DNA of 64,000 nt from Sorangium cellulosum (GCF_004135735.1 NZ_CP012670.1:9185501-9249500); one strand, 5' to 3'. Positions 45,293 through 56,448 are shown, counted from the first letter of the stretch. Made by a program: numbers and translations. Notes: generated by a model not told the origin, from the letters alone.

Positions 45293-45679
45293 CCGAGGGG
45301 GCGTGTCCAGGGGCGGCATCGCCCATGCTCCGACAGCAGCGGCCCGAGGCCCACCGGCGCTCTCGTACCGGCGACTCCGCTGTTGCGCTCCACGGCCCCG
45401 TGTGAGACGCTCCGGCCGTGGCATTCATCCGGCTGCGCTGAGCTCGGCATCCTCGTCCTCCTGTAGCCCCCGGCGCCGCCGGGGAGGTGCGGTGAGCGCG
45501 TGGGTGCCTGTCCGTGCCCTGTCTTCCCCCGAAACGCGGAAGACCGGGGCGCGGTGACTCACGCCCGGCAGCCTGGAGGAAGCATGCCACGCTCACCGTT
45601 CCGGTCGTGATCTCGCGCCGCGCGTCTTCCCCTTCCCCACGCGCCGTCGACGTCGGCGGCGCGCGAAGAGGATCGCGAT
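45293..45679. other. intergenic region before the phosphotransferase gene
   Basis: About 390 bp without a supported gene. A palindrome CCCCGGCG-C-CGCCGGGG near 45469-45486 is the only notable structure. The promoter of the next gene should lie here but no hexamers were recognised. Confidence 0.4.
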
Positions 45680-46651
45680 ATGACCGAGCATCATGGGTTG
45701 TCGTCCACGAATTCTTGCTCCTCCTCGTCCTTCGAGCCGCTCGACTCCGTCGGCGCGCTCCTCGAGGCCGCGCGCCGCGAGGGGCTCCGGCTGACAACGT
45801 CGCAGACCGAGCTCGACCAGACCGGGCTCGATTTCCTCGTCGTGCACGCGACGGACGAGGCGGGCGTGCCGTGGATCGTGCGCGCGCCGCGCCGGCGCGC
45901 GGTGGTCGAGGCGGCCCGCGTCGAGGCGCGCGTGCTCTCGCTCGTGCGCCCGCGCTTGCCGGTGGCCGTGCCCGACTGGCGCGTGCACACCGATCACGTG
46001 ATCGCCTATCCGCGGCTCGGCGACGTCCCCGCCGTCACCGTCGATCCGGCGGCGGGCGTGCGGTGGAATCGCGTCGATCCGGCGGCGCCCTCGGCCGCGT
46101 TCATCGCGTCGATGGCGGGGGCGCTGGCGGCGCTGCAGCGCGTGGACGCGGCGTCGATCGAGCGCGCCGGGGTCCCCGTGAAGCCCATCGACGACGCGCG
46201 CCAGGCCCTGGCGAAGGCCATGGACGAGACGCGCGCGGTGCTGGCGCCGCCCGACGCCCTGTGGGCGCGGTGGCACCGGTGGCTCGACGACGACGCGGTG
46301 TGGCCGCGCCACCTGGCCCTGGTGCACGGCGACCTCCACGCCGGGCACATGCTCGTCGACGAGGGCGGCCGGCTGACGGGGATCCTCGACTGGACCGAGG
46401 CGCACCTCGGCGACCCGTCGATCGACTTCGCCCTCTTCGTCGGCACGTTCGGCAAGGCAGCGCTCGACGCGTGCATCGCGCGCTTCGAGGCGGCCGGCGG
46501 CCGCGTCTGGCCCGGCCTCGCGTTCCACGCCGGGGAGCGCTGGGCGGCGTTCCCCGCGCTCGGGGCGATGTGGGGAATCGAGTCGGGCAACGAGGGTGTG
46601 ATTGAGCAGGTGCGCAGCATGCTCGGCACGATCGCCGCCGAGAGCGGGTGA
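45680..46651 (+). CDS. macrolide 2'-phosphotransferase-like kinase
   Basis: 323 aa. The sequence follows the Mph family along its length: DQTGLDFLVVHATDEAGVPW, IVRAPRRRAVVEAARVEARVL, VAVPDWRVHTDHVIAYPRL, then the aminoglycoside-kinase-fold active site HGDLHAGHMLVD (catalytic Asp) and GILDWTEAHLGDPSIDFA (metal-binding Asp). The enzyme would use GTP or ATP to phosphorylate macrolides in the cytoplasm. In a myxobacterium, a group that makes macrolides, it could be for self-protection; no polyketide synthase is in the window, so the natural substrate is open. Full length compared with the family (about 300 aa). Confidence 0.88.
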   Translation: MTEHHGLSSTNSCSSSSFEPLDSVGALLEAARREGLRLTTSQTELDQTGLDFLVVHATDEAGVPWIVRAPRRRAVVEAARVEARVLSLVRPRLPVAVPDWRVHTDHVIAYPRLGDVPAVTVDPAAGVRWNRVDPAAPSAAFIASMAGALAALQRVDAASIERAGVPVKPIDDARQALAKAMDETRAVLAPPDALWARWHRWLDDDAVWPRHLALVHGDLHAGHMLVDEGGRLTGILDWTEAHLGDPSIDFALFVGTFGKAALDACIARFEAAGGRVWPGLAFHAGERWAAFPALGAMWGIESGNEGVIEQVRSMLGTIAAESG

Positions 46652-46692
46652 TCGCCGGCGCCCGCGACGCCCGAGGGCTTACGCGACACTCG

Positions 46693-46720
46693 GGGGCACG
46701 GCCGAGAGCGGCCGTGCCCC
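46693..46720. terminator. hairpin between convergent genes
   Basis: Perfect 11-bp inverted repeat GGGGCACGGCC / GGCCGTGCCCC around a 6-nt loop, 42 bases after the phosphotransferase stop and 17 bases after the convergent lipoprotein stop. There is no T tract, so it may slow transcription from both sides rather than act as a classic intrinsic terminator. Confidence 0.7.
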
Positions 46721-46736
46721 TTGCGCACAACGAGGT

Positions 46737-47624
46737 TCAGCGGAGGATGGGCGAGCAGCACCCGAGCTCGCAGGTGTAGCCGACCTCGCAGCCATCGACC
46801 CCCGCGCTGTCGCAGGTATCCTGGCACGTCCAGCCAGGCCCGTCGCCCCCGCCGTCGTCGCTGCCCCCGCCGCCGTCGCTGCCGCCGCCGTCATCGCTGC
46901 CGCCGCCGTCGCTGCCGCCGCCGTCATCGCTGCCGCCGCCGTCGCTGCCGCCGCCGTCATCGCTGCCGCCGTCGTCGCTGCCCCCGCCGTCGTCGCTGCC
47001 GCCCTCGTCGCAGCCGTCCGACCCGCAGCCATCATCCGGGCCGCAGCCGCCGTCCGGATCGCCCGGGTCGCCGGAGCCGCCCGGGTCGCCGGAGCCGCTG
47101 CCAGGACCGTCATCGCAGTGACCGGGGCCGAGGCGGCCCTCGTTGAACGCGGTCAGCTTCTCCGAGAGCGAGACCGCCTCGCTGGCGGCAGGGCCCCCTC
47201 CCTTCACGCCGTACGGGAGCCCGTCGTCGGCATCCAGGTTGGCGGCCATCCATGCGTCGGCCTTTGCGATCGCCTCGTCGAGCGCCGCGTCGCTCGCGCT
47301 GCACTCGGCGTTGAGCTTCGCGGCGATGAGCTGGTGGCCCAGGATCATGCTCTTGTCGCCGCTCGGCGGCGTCTTGAGGAGCTCGAGCAGCTCCGCCTTG
47401 GAGTACTCGACCCCTCCGAGAGAGAGCGACCCCACACACCAGTCCTCGGGGTGGTTCTTCCAGAAGCCCTGCGTGAGCGTACAGCCGTCGCCGTCCTCGG
47501 ACGGCACCCTGACCACGTTGCTCCGCCCCTGCGCGAGGGGATCCGCGTCGCTCCCCTGACATGCGAACAGGCCGGTGCCAGCCAGCGACAGACATCCCAC
47601 AAGCATCATCCTGCTAAGCGTCAT
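46737..47624 (-). CDS. lipoprotein with Ser-Asp-Gly repeats
   Basis: 295 aa. A lipoprotein signal ends at GTGLFACQGS. Residues about 45-165 form a compact helical domain starting GCTLTQGFWKNHPEDWC, a motif found in many surface proteins of bacteria of unknown function. Then come DPGGSGDPGDP and a long DDGGGSDGGGS repeat (residues about 185-265, encoded by 18-bp and related tandem repeats at 46850-47010), which is highly acidic and may bind calcium or act as a spacer. The C-terminus has a Cys-rich module CQDTCDSAGVDGCEVGYTC. Surface anchoring is inferred; no enzyme motif is seen. Confidence 0.75.
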   Translation of the reverse strand: MTLSRMMLVGCLSLAGTGLFACQGSDADPLAQGRSNVVRVPSEDGDGCTLTQGFWKNHPEDWCVGSLSLGGVEYSKAELLELLKTPPSGDKSMILGHQLIAAKLNAECSASDAALDEAIAKADAWMAANLDADDGLPYGVKGGGPAASEAVSLSEKLTAFNEGRLGPGHCDDGPGSGSGDPGGSGDPGDPDGGCGPDDGCGSDGCDEGGSDDGGGSDDGGSDDGGGSDGGGSDDGGGSDGGGSDDGGGSDGGGGSDDGGGDGPGWTCQDTCDSAGVDGCEVGYTCELGCCSPILR

Positions 47625-47806
47625 GAGTCCTCCTGCGTAGTCTCCTCGTGCAGTGCCGAGGTCAGCTCAGCGCGGCTCATGTTTTTTCGATGTCAGCCCG
47701 GGACACGAACAGATCTTTCCACACCAGAAATTTCCCCCGCCACAGCATATGCGTTGTCGACAGGACCGACTGTCCCGTGCGGCCCTATCCGTTCCCTCGG
47801 CGGCGC

Positions 47807-49192
47807 TCACTTCAGCCCGTACCGATCCATCTTGTTCAGCAGCCCCTGGCGCGACAGCCCGAGCCGCGCCGCGGCCTGGCTCCGGTTGCCCTGGGTCGCC
47901 CGGAGCGCGGCGGCGATCTCCCGCCGCTCCAGCGCCGCGATCTTCTCCTCCAGCGTCGCGCCCTCGGCCGGCTCGTCGCCCCCCGCCGCCGCGGGCGCCC
48001 CGCCCCGCCGCGCCGGCGAGAGGTCCTCCTCGAGGATCTCTCCCCTGCCCCCGGCCATCACGAGCGCGCGCTGCATCTCGTGCCGGAGCTCGCGCAGGTT
48101 GCCGGGCCAGTCGCAGGCCTCGAGCCGCCGCATCGCGCCCGGCGAGATCGTGGTCACGGGCGAGCGCGGCACGAGCGCCCGCGACACGTTCAGGAAGTGC
48201 TGCGCGAGCACCGGCAGATCCCCCACCCGGTCCGCGAGCCGCGGCAACGCGATCTCGATCCCCCGCACCCGCCAGTACAGGTCGTCGCGGAACGCCTTGC
48301 TCGCCACCATCGAGTCCAGCGACCTGTGCGTCGCCGACACGATGCGGACGTCGACCGTCAGCGGCCGCGCCGCGCCCACGGGCAGGATCTCGCCCGTCTC
48401 GAGCACCCGCAGGAGCTTCACCTGCAGCGCCGGATCCATGTCTCCGAGCTCGTCGAGGAACAGCGTCCCCCCGTCCACCTCGACGAACAGGCCGGGAGCG
48501 TCCTTGACCGCGCTCGTGAACGCGCCCTTCCTGTGGCCGAACAGCGTCGACTCCAGCAAGGTCGGCGCGAGCGCGCCGCAGTTGACGGCGAGGAACGGTT
48601 TGTCCCTCCTCCGGCTCCTCGCGTGCAGGTACCGGGCGAACACCTCCTTGCCGGTCCCCGACTCGCCCGTGATGAGCACCGGCACGTCGGTCGGCGCCGC
48701 GCGCTCGCACAGCGCCCTCGCCTCGAGGAAGGCCGGCGACTGGCCGAGCAGCGCCGAGGCGTCGCCCTCGCGCGACGTCAGCGATCGCTCGAGCTCCGCC
48801 ACCCGATCCTCGAGCGCGAGCCGCGCCGCCGCGCGCGCGACCACGGCGAGCAGCACGTCCGGATCGACGGGCTTGGCCAGGAAGTCGTACGCGCCGCGCT
48901 CGACCAGGCGCAGGGCGAGCGGCGTCTCGCCCGCGCCGGAGACGACGATCACCTTGGCCGCGGGCCGCTCGACGAGGATCCTCTCCGCGAGCGCGGCGCC
49001 CTCCTCGGGGCGGCCCGAGGGCGGCAGCATCAGATCGAGCACGACGAGGCGCGCGCCCGATCGGCGGAGCTCCGCGAGCGCCCTCGCCGCCGCCCCCGCC
49101 TCGGCGACGGCGTACCCCTCCTGCGCGAGGAGCTCGCGGTAGGCGTCGCGGAACCCCGGGTCGTCATCGATGAGCAGGACGGTCTCGGTCAC
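47807..49192 (-). CDS. NtrC-family sigma-54 response regulator
   Basis: 461 aa from a GTG. Receiver domain 1-120 with acidic pocket IDDD and phospho-acceptor Asp53 in VVLDLMLPP; AAA+ domain about 145-380 with Walker A GESGTGKE, Walker B GGTLFLDELGD and the sigma-54 contact loop at 223-228, which reads GAFTSA instead of GAFTGA; C-terminal Fis-type helix-turn-helix NRSQAAARLGLSRQGLLNKM. It lies downstream of the histidine kinase on the same strand with a 159-base gap. The altered loop residue may change sigma-54 contact or reduce activity; otherwise the protein is complete. Confidence 0.93.
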   Translation of the reverse strand: MTETVLLIDDDPGFRDAYRELLAQEGYAVAEAGAAARALAELRRSGARLVVLDLMLPPSGRPEEGAALAERILVERPAAKVIVVSGAGETPLALRLVERGAYDFLAKPVDPDVLLAVVARAAARLALEDRVAELERSLTSREGDASALLGQSPAFLEARALCERAAPTDVPVLITGESGTGKEVFARYLHARSRRRDKPFLAVNCGALAPTLLESTLFGHRKGAFTSAVKDAPGLFVEVDGGTLFLDELGDMDPALQVKLLRVLETGEILPVGAARPLTVDVRIVSATHRSLDSMVASKAFRDDLYWRVRGIEIALPRLADRVGDLPVLAQHFLNVSRALVPRSPVTTISPGAMRRLEACDWPGNLRELRHEMQRALVMAGGRGEILEEDLSPARRGGAPAAAGGDEPAEGATLEEKIAALERREIAAALRATQGNRSQAAARLGLSRQGLLNKMDRYGLK

Positions 49193-49351
49193 GCGTGACC
49201 GTACCGCGCCGCCCGGGGCCGGATCCACCCCGCCCGCCGGCCTCGGTCACGTCCCACGTCGCGCGGGCGGGGGCGATGGCCGGGCCATCGAGGAGCACGG
49301 GATCAATCCATGCGCATCAGGGCTTCTCGCAAGCGCAGGACGTGAGCCGCT

Positions 49352-50968
49352 TCATCTCGAGAGTCCGGCGAGGCCCACCGGGCTCGAACCAGCCTTGCTG
49401 TCGGGCCAGCGCGCCTCGAAGCGCGCGCCGCCCCCCGGGGCGCGCTCGTGGCGCAGCGACCCGCCGTGCCGCTCCAGCCAGCGCGCCGCCACGGCCAGGC
49501 CGAGGCCCGTGCCCGGGTGCTTCGCGTCCCGGCCCCGCCCCGTCACGAACGGCTGGAACAGCGTCGCCTCGATCTCGGGCGGCACGCCCGGGCCGTTGTC
49601 CTCGACGCGCACGACCACGACCCCCTCGCCGCGCTCGGCGACGACGCGGATCCGCCCCCCGGCGGCCCCGTCGAGCGCGATGGCCGCGTTCTGCAGCAGC
49701 GCCGTGGCGACGTCGAGGAACGCCCCGCGATCGGCCTCGACGAAGATCGGCGCCGCGGGCCCGGGCGCGAGGTCGATGGACGGCGCGCCCTCGCCCACGA
49801 TCTGCCGGACATGGCTCGCGGCCAGCCGCAGCGTGGAGAGCACGTCGACCTCGCTCACCTCGAGCGGCCGCGGGCGGCTGTAGCGCAGCAGGTCGTCGAG
49901 GAAGCGCCGCGCCCGGTCGACCTGGGCGCGCAGCGAGGCCACGGTCTCCGGCCTCGCGCCCTGCCGCTCGAGCAGCTTGGTCTGCGCCGCGATCACCCCG
50001 AGCGGATTGCGGATCTCGTGCGCGACCGCGCTCGACAGGCGGCCGAGCTCGGCGAGCCGCTCGGCCTGGTCGGCGCGCTCCTCGACCCGCTCGATCTCCT
50101 CGGCCAGGTCACGGACGCCGATCGGCCTCGCGAACAGCCGGCGCCCGAGGTGCTCCACGACGAGCATGCGCAGCGGGTCGGACGGGAGCGCGGCGAGGAA
50201 GACGACGTAGGCGAGCCAGCCGAGCGACGCGCCGCCGCCGGGCGCGAGCCAGGGCAGGCTCTTGAAGAAGGCGACCAGCCCGAGCGACGTGAGGAGCGCC
50301 GTGAGGACGGCGTACGAGAGCCCCTGCGTGACGACGCGACGGGACCGCCCGCGCTCGCCGAGCAGCACGGCGTACGCCACGAGCAGGATGGCCGGGAGCA
50401 GGAGCGGCGCGGCGAGGAGCACGTCGCCGAGCCCGAGCACGCGCAGCGCCACGACGAACCCGCCCCCGAGCGTCGCCAGCACGCTGCCGAAGAAGAGCGC
50501 GGCGAGGCGCCTCCGCGCGACGCCCCGGGCCGCGAGGGTCGACCTCGCGAGGCCGACCCCGAGCACGACCACCGCGAGGACCAGGACGGCGGCGAGCGGG
50601 AAGAACAGCGGCCCCGGCGAGCGCGCGGCGGGGCCGTAGAGCAGCCGGGGCGACACGGCCCCGAGCAGCGCGATCGCGGCGCTCGCGGCGTAGGCGACCG
50701 CGACCTGATGGCGCGGGGTGCGCACGACGTCGGCGTGGGCGTGCACGAGGCCCGCGGCGACGACGATCCCGCCCGGGAGCACGCGCTCGGCGAGGGCCGC
50801 CGTGGCCTCGGTCTCGAGCAGGATGAGCCCCGTGACCCAGAGCGCGAGGAAGAAGCAGAGGGCCACGAGGCCGCGGCCCACGTTGCGCCCGAGGCGCAGG
50901 GCGGTGAGCGCGACGGTCACCGCCACGGCCCAGAGCGGGTAATACGCGAGAGCGACCAGGGGTCTCAC
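49352..50968 (-). CDS. membrane sensor histidine kinase
   Basis: 538 aa from a GTG. The N-terminal half carries about eight hydrophobic segments (LVALAYYPLWAVAVTVALTAL; LVALCFFLALWVTGLILLE; LFFPLAAVLVLAVVVLGVG and others), a polytopic sensor. The H-box is SSAVAHEIRNPLGV with His317; later are LLQNAAIALDG (N-box), VEDNGPGVPPEIE (G1) and GTGLGLAVA (G2). The pair HK-NtrC is in the order typical of myxobacterial two-component operons. The signal is unknown; the multi-pass region suggests sensing in or through the membrane. Confidence 0.93.
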   Translation of the reverse strand: MRPLVALAYYPLWAVAVTVALTALRLGRNVGRGLVALCFFLALWVTGLILLETEATAALAERVLPGGIVVAAGLVHAHADVVRTPRHQVAVAYAASAAIALLGAVSPRLLYGPAARSPGPLFFPLAAVLVLAVVVLGVGLARSTLAARGVARRRLAALFFGSVLATLGGGFVVALRVLGLGDVLLAAPLLLPAILLVAYAVLLGERGRSRRVVTQGLSYAVLTALLTSLGLVAFFKSLPWLAPGGGASLGWLAYVVFLAALPSDPLRMLVVEHLGRRLFARPIGVRDLAEEIERVEERADQAERLAELGRLSSAVAHEIRNPLGVIAAQTKLLERQGARPETVASLRAQVDRARRFLDDLLRYSRPRPLEVSEVDVLSTLRLAASHVRQIVGEGAPSIDLAPGPAAPIFVEADRGAFLDVATALLQNAAIALDGAAGGRIRVVAERGEGVVVVRVEDNGPGVPPEIEATLFQPFVTGRGRDAKHPGTGLGLAVAARWLERHGGSLRHERAPGGGARFEARWPDSKAGSSPVGLAGLSR

Positions 50969-51160
50969 ACGGCCTCGGCGGGGTTCGTGGCCCGACGATA
51001 GCTCCGGGACGCCCCGGGGGCGCGAGGTATCCACGGCGTGGACAGCGGCCTGCCCACGACCTGGTCACGCCGGCGCGGCGCCGGGCCCCGAGCGGGCCGG
51101 CGCGCGCGGACTCCGCGGCTGGCACGGGCGCTGCTGAGAGGTGCGTCGAGGAGACGGACC

Positions 51161-51637
51161 ATGGCAAACGCGATCGAGGGGTATCTCATCGGGGTGTACG
51201 GGGCCTATGCGGCCATCAGCGTCGGACTGACGATCTGGATCGCCCGCACGCTGTTCAGGAGCGGAGCGGTGTTCCTGGAGGACGTGTTCGCGGACAGCCC
51301 GAGGATGGCCGAGGCGGTGAACCGCCTGCTCGTGGTGGGGTTCTACCTGGTGAACCTGGGGTATGCGTCGCTGATCCTGAAGGCGGACGGCTCGGCGACG
51401 ATCACGGAGGCGATCGAGGTGCTGTCGTCGAAGCTCGGCCTGCTGCTGCTCTCGCTGGCGCTGATGCACTTCGCGAACCTCCTCGTGTTCCACCGCATCC
51501 GCCGCCGCGCGAAGCTCGCGGTGCTGCCGCCGCCGGTCGCGCCGCAGATGCGCCTCGACCCGCGCGCGGGAGACGCGGAAGACGAGATGGCCGCGCAGCG
51601 GCAGCGCCGGAGGGCGATCGCGGAGGTGTCGGCGTGA
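51161..51637 (+). CDS. small membrane protein, unknown function
   Basis: 158 aa. Three transmembrane helices: YGAYAAISVGLTIWIARTLF, LVVGFYLVNLGYASLIL and LGLLLLSLALMHFANLLVFH, followed by a basic cytoplasmic tail (RRRAKLAV, QRQRRRAI). No domain was named. Read divergently from the histidine kinase and upstream of a DCC protein; all three could respond to the same signal. The start at 51161 follows a GGAGACGG sequence. Confidence 0.75.
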   Translation: MANAIEGYLIGVYGAYAAISVGLTIWIARTLFRSGAVFLEDVFADSPRMAEAVNRLLVVGFYLVNLGYASLILKADGSATITEAIEVLSSKLGLLLLSLALMHFANLLVFHRIRRRAKLAVLPPPVAPQMRLDPRAGDAEDEMAAQRQRRRAIAEVSA

Positions 51638-51758
51638 CGGGCGGCGCCGGCGTGGACGCGAGGCGCGGAGGCGCCCGCGGGGACGGGGCGCGCGAGGTGG
51701 CGTGTCCGCGCGGGCCGCGGGGCGCGCCGCGCCCGCGCGGGCCGCGAGGAGGAGAGCC

Positions 51759-52193
51759 ATGATCGAGCGGATGGAGCGGATCGAGCGGATCACGGTCCTC
51801 TACGACGCCGCGTGCGCGCTGTGCGCCCGGTGCCGCCACTGGATGGAGCGCCAGGCCGCGCTGGTCGAGCTGGAGTTTCTGGCCGCCGGCTCGCCCGAGG
51901 CGACGGCGCGGTACGGGGCCGTGCCCTGGCTCGGCGAGGAGCTCGTGGTGGTGAGCGATCGCGGCGAGGTCTGGGCCGGCCCCGCGGCCTTCCTCGTGGC
52001 GCTCTGGGCGCTCGAGGGATACCGCGAGTGGTCGTACCGGCTGAGCGGCGACACGCTCTCCAGGGTGGCAGAGCGGTTCTTCCACGCGCTGTCGGGCAAC
52101 AGGAAGTGGCTCGCCGGCTGGTTCGGGCACCCGTCCTGCGCGAGCGGCTCCTGCCGGCTGCCGGGCGCGCCTGCGCCGGGGCCGTATCGGTGA
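51759..52193 (+). CDS. DCC-family (DUF393) thiol-disulphide protein
   Basis: 144 aa. The N-terminus has the DxxCxxC-type signature VLYDAACALCARCRHWM with three cysteines, which names the DCC (DUF393) family, a predicted thioredoxin-like fold. The C-terminus ends with a further pair, HPSCASGSCRLP. A ribosome site GAGGAGAG precedes the ATG. The exact substrate and redox partner are not known. 121 bases after the small membrane protein gene. Confidence 0.85.
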   Translation: MIERMERIERITVLYDAACALCARCRHWMERQAALVELEFLAAGSPEATARYGAVPWLGEELVVVSDRGEVWAGPAAFLVALWALEGYREWSYRLSGDTLSRVAERFFHALSGNRKWLAGWFGHPSCASGSCRLPGAPAPGPYR

Positions 52194-52285
52194 GGGCGCT
52201 GGGCTGCCACGGCCGCGTCGCGGCGCGGCCGCGGACCGCCTCGTGCCGCGCCGCGCGGGGCCGCCCCGGCGACGCCCAGGCGTGA

Positions 52286-52301
52286 CCGCCCCTCTGGGCG
52301 G
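52286..52301. terminator. short hairpin between convergent genes
   Basis: CCGCCC-CTCT-GGGCGG between the DCC gene and the convergent peroxiredoxin gene. The stem is only 6 bp with a 4-nt loop and no T tract, so terminator function is tentative. Confidence 0.35.
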
Positions 52302-52328
52302 CGCCTGGACGCGCCCGCCCGGCGACGC

Positions 52329-52865
52329 CTAGGCGCCGAGCGTCTTCTGCCCCGGCTTCCACTCGCACGGGGTCAGCTCGCCCGTCCTCAGGGCGTCGAA
52401 CACGCGCAGGACCTCATCGACGCTCCTCCCGACCGGGAGATCGTTCGCGCTCGCGAAGCGGATGATCCCGCCCGGATCCACGATGAAGGTCGCGCGCAGC
52501 GGGACGCCCTCGGTCGGGTGCAGGACGCCGAGCTGCGTGGCGAGCTCGCGCTTGTGGTCGGCGAGCATCGGGATCGGCAGGTCGCGGAGCGCCGGGTGGT
52601 GCTCGCGCCACGCGAGGTGGACGTAGTGCGTGTCCGTGCTCAGCCCGAGGACCTGCGCGCCGCGCTCCGCGAAGTCGCCCGCGCGGCGGCCGAACTCGGC
52701 GATCTCGGTCGGGCAGACGAACGTGAAGTCCATCGGCCAGTAGAACAGGACGAGCCACTTGCCCTCGAAGCTCAACTCGCTGAGGGTCTTGAACTCCTTG
52801 CCCGGATCGCGGCTCACGACGGCCTGGAGAGAGAAGGAAGGTAGACGATCACCGACGGTCAACAT
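52329..52865 (-). CDS. 2-Cys peroxiredoxin (AhpC type)
   Basis: 178 aa. Reduces hydrogen peroxide and organic peroxides. Peroxidatic Cys51 lies in FTFVCPTEI; the resolving Cys167 is in LTPCEWKPG near the C-terminus, as in AhpC. Asp45 in PMDFTF and Arg in PLRATFIVD are also in place. The ribosome site AAAGGAG precedes the ATG. The promoter 65 bases upstream carries a PerR-like box, so induction by peroxide is expected. No AhpF or AhpD reductase is adjacent. Confidence 0.95.
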   Translation of the reverse strand: MLTVGDRLPSFSLQAVVSRDPGKEFKTLSELSFEGKWLVLFYWPMDFTFVCPTEIAEFGRRAGDFAERGAQVLGLSTDTHYVHLAWREHHPALRDLPIPMLADHKRELATQLGVLHPTEGVPLRATFIVDPGGIIRFASANDLPVGRSVDEVLRVFDALRTGELTPCEWKPGQKTLGA

Positions 52866-52929
52866 GATGAATGACTCCTTTCAGGATGGCTCGGGAGGGC
52901 ACGGCGCTCGGCAGCCCTCGCGCTCCTGA

Positions 52930-52958
52930 AAATTAGAATCATTATAAACTAAAGTCAA
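52930..52958 (-). promoter_or_regulatory. promoter with PerR/Fur-type box
   Basis: On the minus strand TTGACT (52953-52958), a 17-nt spacer and TAATTT (52930-52935) form a sigma-70-like promoter for the peroxiredoxin. Inside the spacer and -10 is TTAGAATCATTATAA (52933-52947), which matches the PerR consensus TTATAATNATTATAA at 14 of 15 positions (14 defined). The patch is strikingly AT-rich against the surrounding genome. Confidence 0.85.
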
Positions 52959-53024
52959 GTGGGCGCGGGTGCGCTCCGCGCCGCGCGCGCAGCCCGCGCC
53001 GCTGGGTGATGGAACGGGCGCGGG

Positions 53025-53147
53025 GTGAGCAACGACCACGCCGGGGAGATCGTCATCGACCGGTCGGTGTTCACCGGCAACACCGGCAGCTCCTGGGACC
53101 CCACGGACCCGCAGATCTCGAACCACGACGATACCTCGATCAGGTGA
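53025..53147 (+). pseudogene. 3' remnant of a surface repeat protein
   Basis: A 40-codon frame beginning with GTG that reads GEIVIDRSVFTGNTGSSWDP and ends NHDDTSIR. This is the pattern of the last coil of right-handed beta-helix (polymorphic outer-membrane) proteins, common as secreted proteins in myxobacteria. No upstream partner frame remains before the peroxiredoxin promoter region, so it looks like a fragment left by deletion. Alternatively it may be chance coding. Confidence 0.4.
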
Positions 53148-53231
53148 CGGGCTCGATCATCGAGCGGGCGCGGCCGGGCTGCGGTGGACGAAGCGAGGCC
53201 GCGTCGACGGCGCCGTGCCGCCGGCGCTGCG

Positions 53232-55673
<2,442 letters not shown>

Positions 55674-55712
55674 TCCATGAGGATTTCAGGTTTCGTGCGG
55701 CAGGCCGCCCGT

Positions 55713-55931
55713 TCAGTCGGCGCGCCGCCCGATGCGCCGCGCGGCGGCGTACGGCAGCACGAACAAGTACAGGCCGGTGAACAGGAGAAAGACGAGCGGA
55801 AGCAGCGCCAGGAGGCCCACCCAGACGGCGGGCTCCTCACGTCCCATGGCGACGAGGTTGACGATGACGGCCACCGTGAAGGCGATGGACACCCAGCGGT
55901 GGGATTGCCGAATCCATTTGTTCCAGTTCAA
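55713..55931 (-). CDS. small two-helix membrane protein
   Basis: 72 aa. Two hydrophobic helices WVSIAFTVAVIVNLVAMG and WVGLLALLPLVFLLFTGLYL with a basic C-terminus AARRIGRR. The start MNWNKWIRQSHRW resembles a PepSY/YfhR-like membrane anchor. 39 bases upstream of the UvrA paralogue gene, so probably in the same operon. Function unknown. Confidence 0.75.
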   Translation of the reverse strand: MNWNKWIRQSHRWVSIAFTVAVIVNLVAMGREEPAVWVGLLALLPLVFLLFTGLYLFVLPYAAARRIGRRAD

Positions 55932-56007
55932 TGGGACCTCCTCTGAAGACGAGCCCGATGCGATCGGGCCCCCTGCGACGAGCCTCAGGCCACGAGCCTC
56001 GACCGGC

Positions 56008-56448
56008 TCACGGGATCCTCGCGACCAGGTCGACGAGCCTCCCGCCCATCATCTTCCAGCCGTAGCGCGCGCCGGCGAAGTTCTGCTTCTGGTCCGGCTT
56101 GAAGCCCGAATGCACGAGCGACAGCCGCGTGCCCGACGCCGTGGGCGTGAGCGTGAACGTCACGAGAGTGTCCATGTCGCCGACGACCCACGTGTAGCTG
56201 AGCTTTTTGCGATCTTCGATCTCGGCGAGGCGGCAGTTCACGAGGCCGTCCCAGCCGGGCTGCGGCTGCGCCTTGAACGTGAACGCGGCCCCCGGCTCGA
56301 GCTTGAGATCGACGACGGGCAGGAGCCACTCTGCGAGCAGCGCCGGGTCGGTGAGCGCGCGCCACACCTTCTCCGGCGAATGGCGCAAATCGAACTCGAA
56401 GGAAAGGGACTCGGTCTGCGCTCGTGCGGTCTTGTCGGTGAGGGTCAT
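56008..56448 (-). CDS. SRPBCC (AHSA1-type) protein
   Basis: 146 aa. The START/Bet v1-like fold of the AHSA1 subgroup is seen in FEFDLRHSPEKVWRALTDPALLAEWLLP at the N-terminus and TRLSLVHSGF ... GWKMMGGRLVDLV at the C-terminus. Such proteins bind hydrophobic ligands or act as stress-related partners and are often encoded with an ArsR regulator, as here: the start overlaps the regulator stop by 4 bases (ATGA). Ligand unknown. Confidence 0.92.
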   Translation of the reverse strand: MTLTDKTARAQTESLSFEFDLRHSPEKVWRALTDPALLAEWLLPVVDLKLEPGAAFTFKAQPQPGWDGLVNCRLAEIEDRKKLSYTWVVGDMDTLVTFTLTPTASGTRLSLVHSGFKPDQKQNFAGARYGWKMMGGRLVDLVARIP

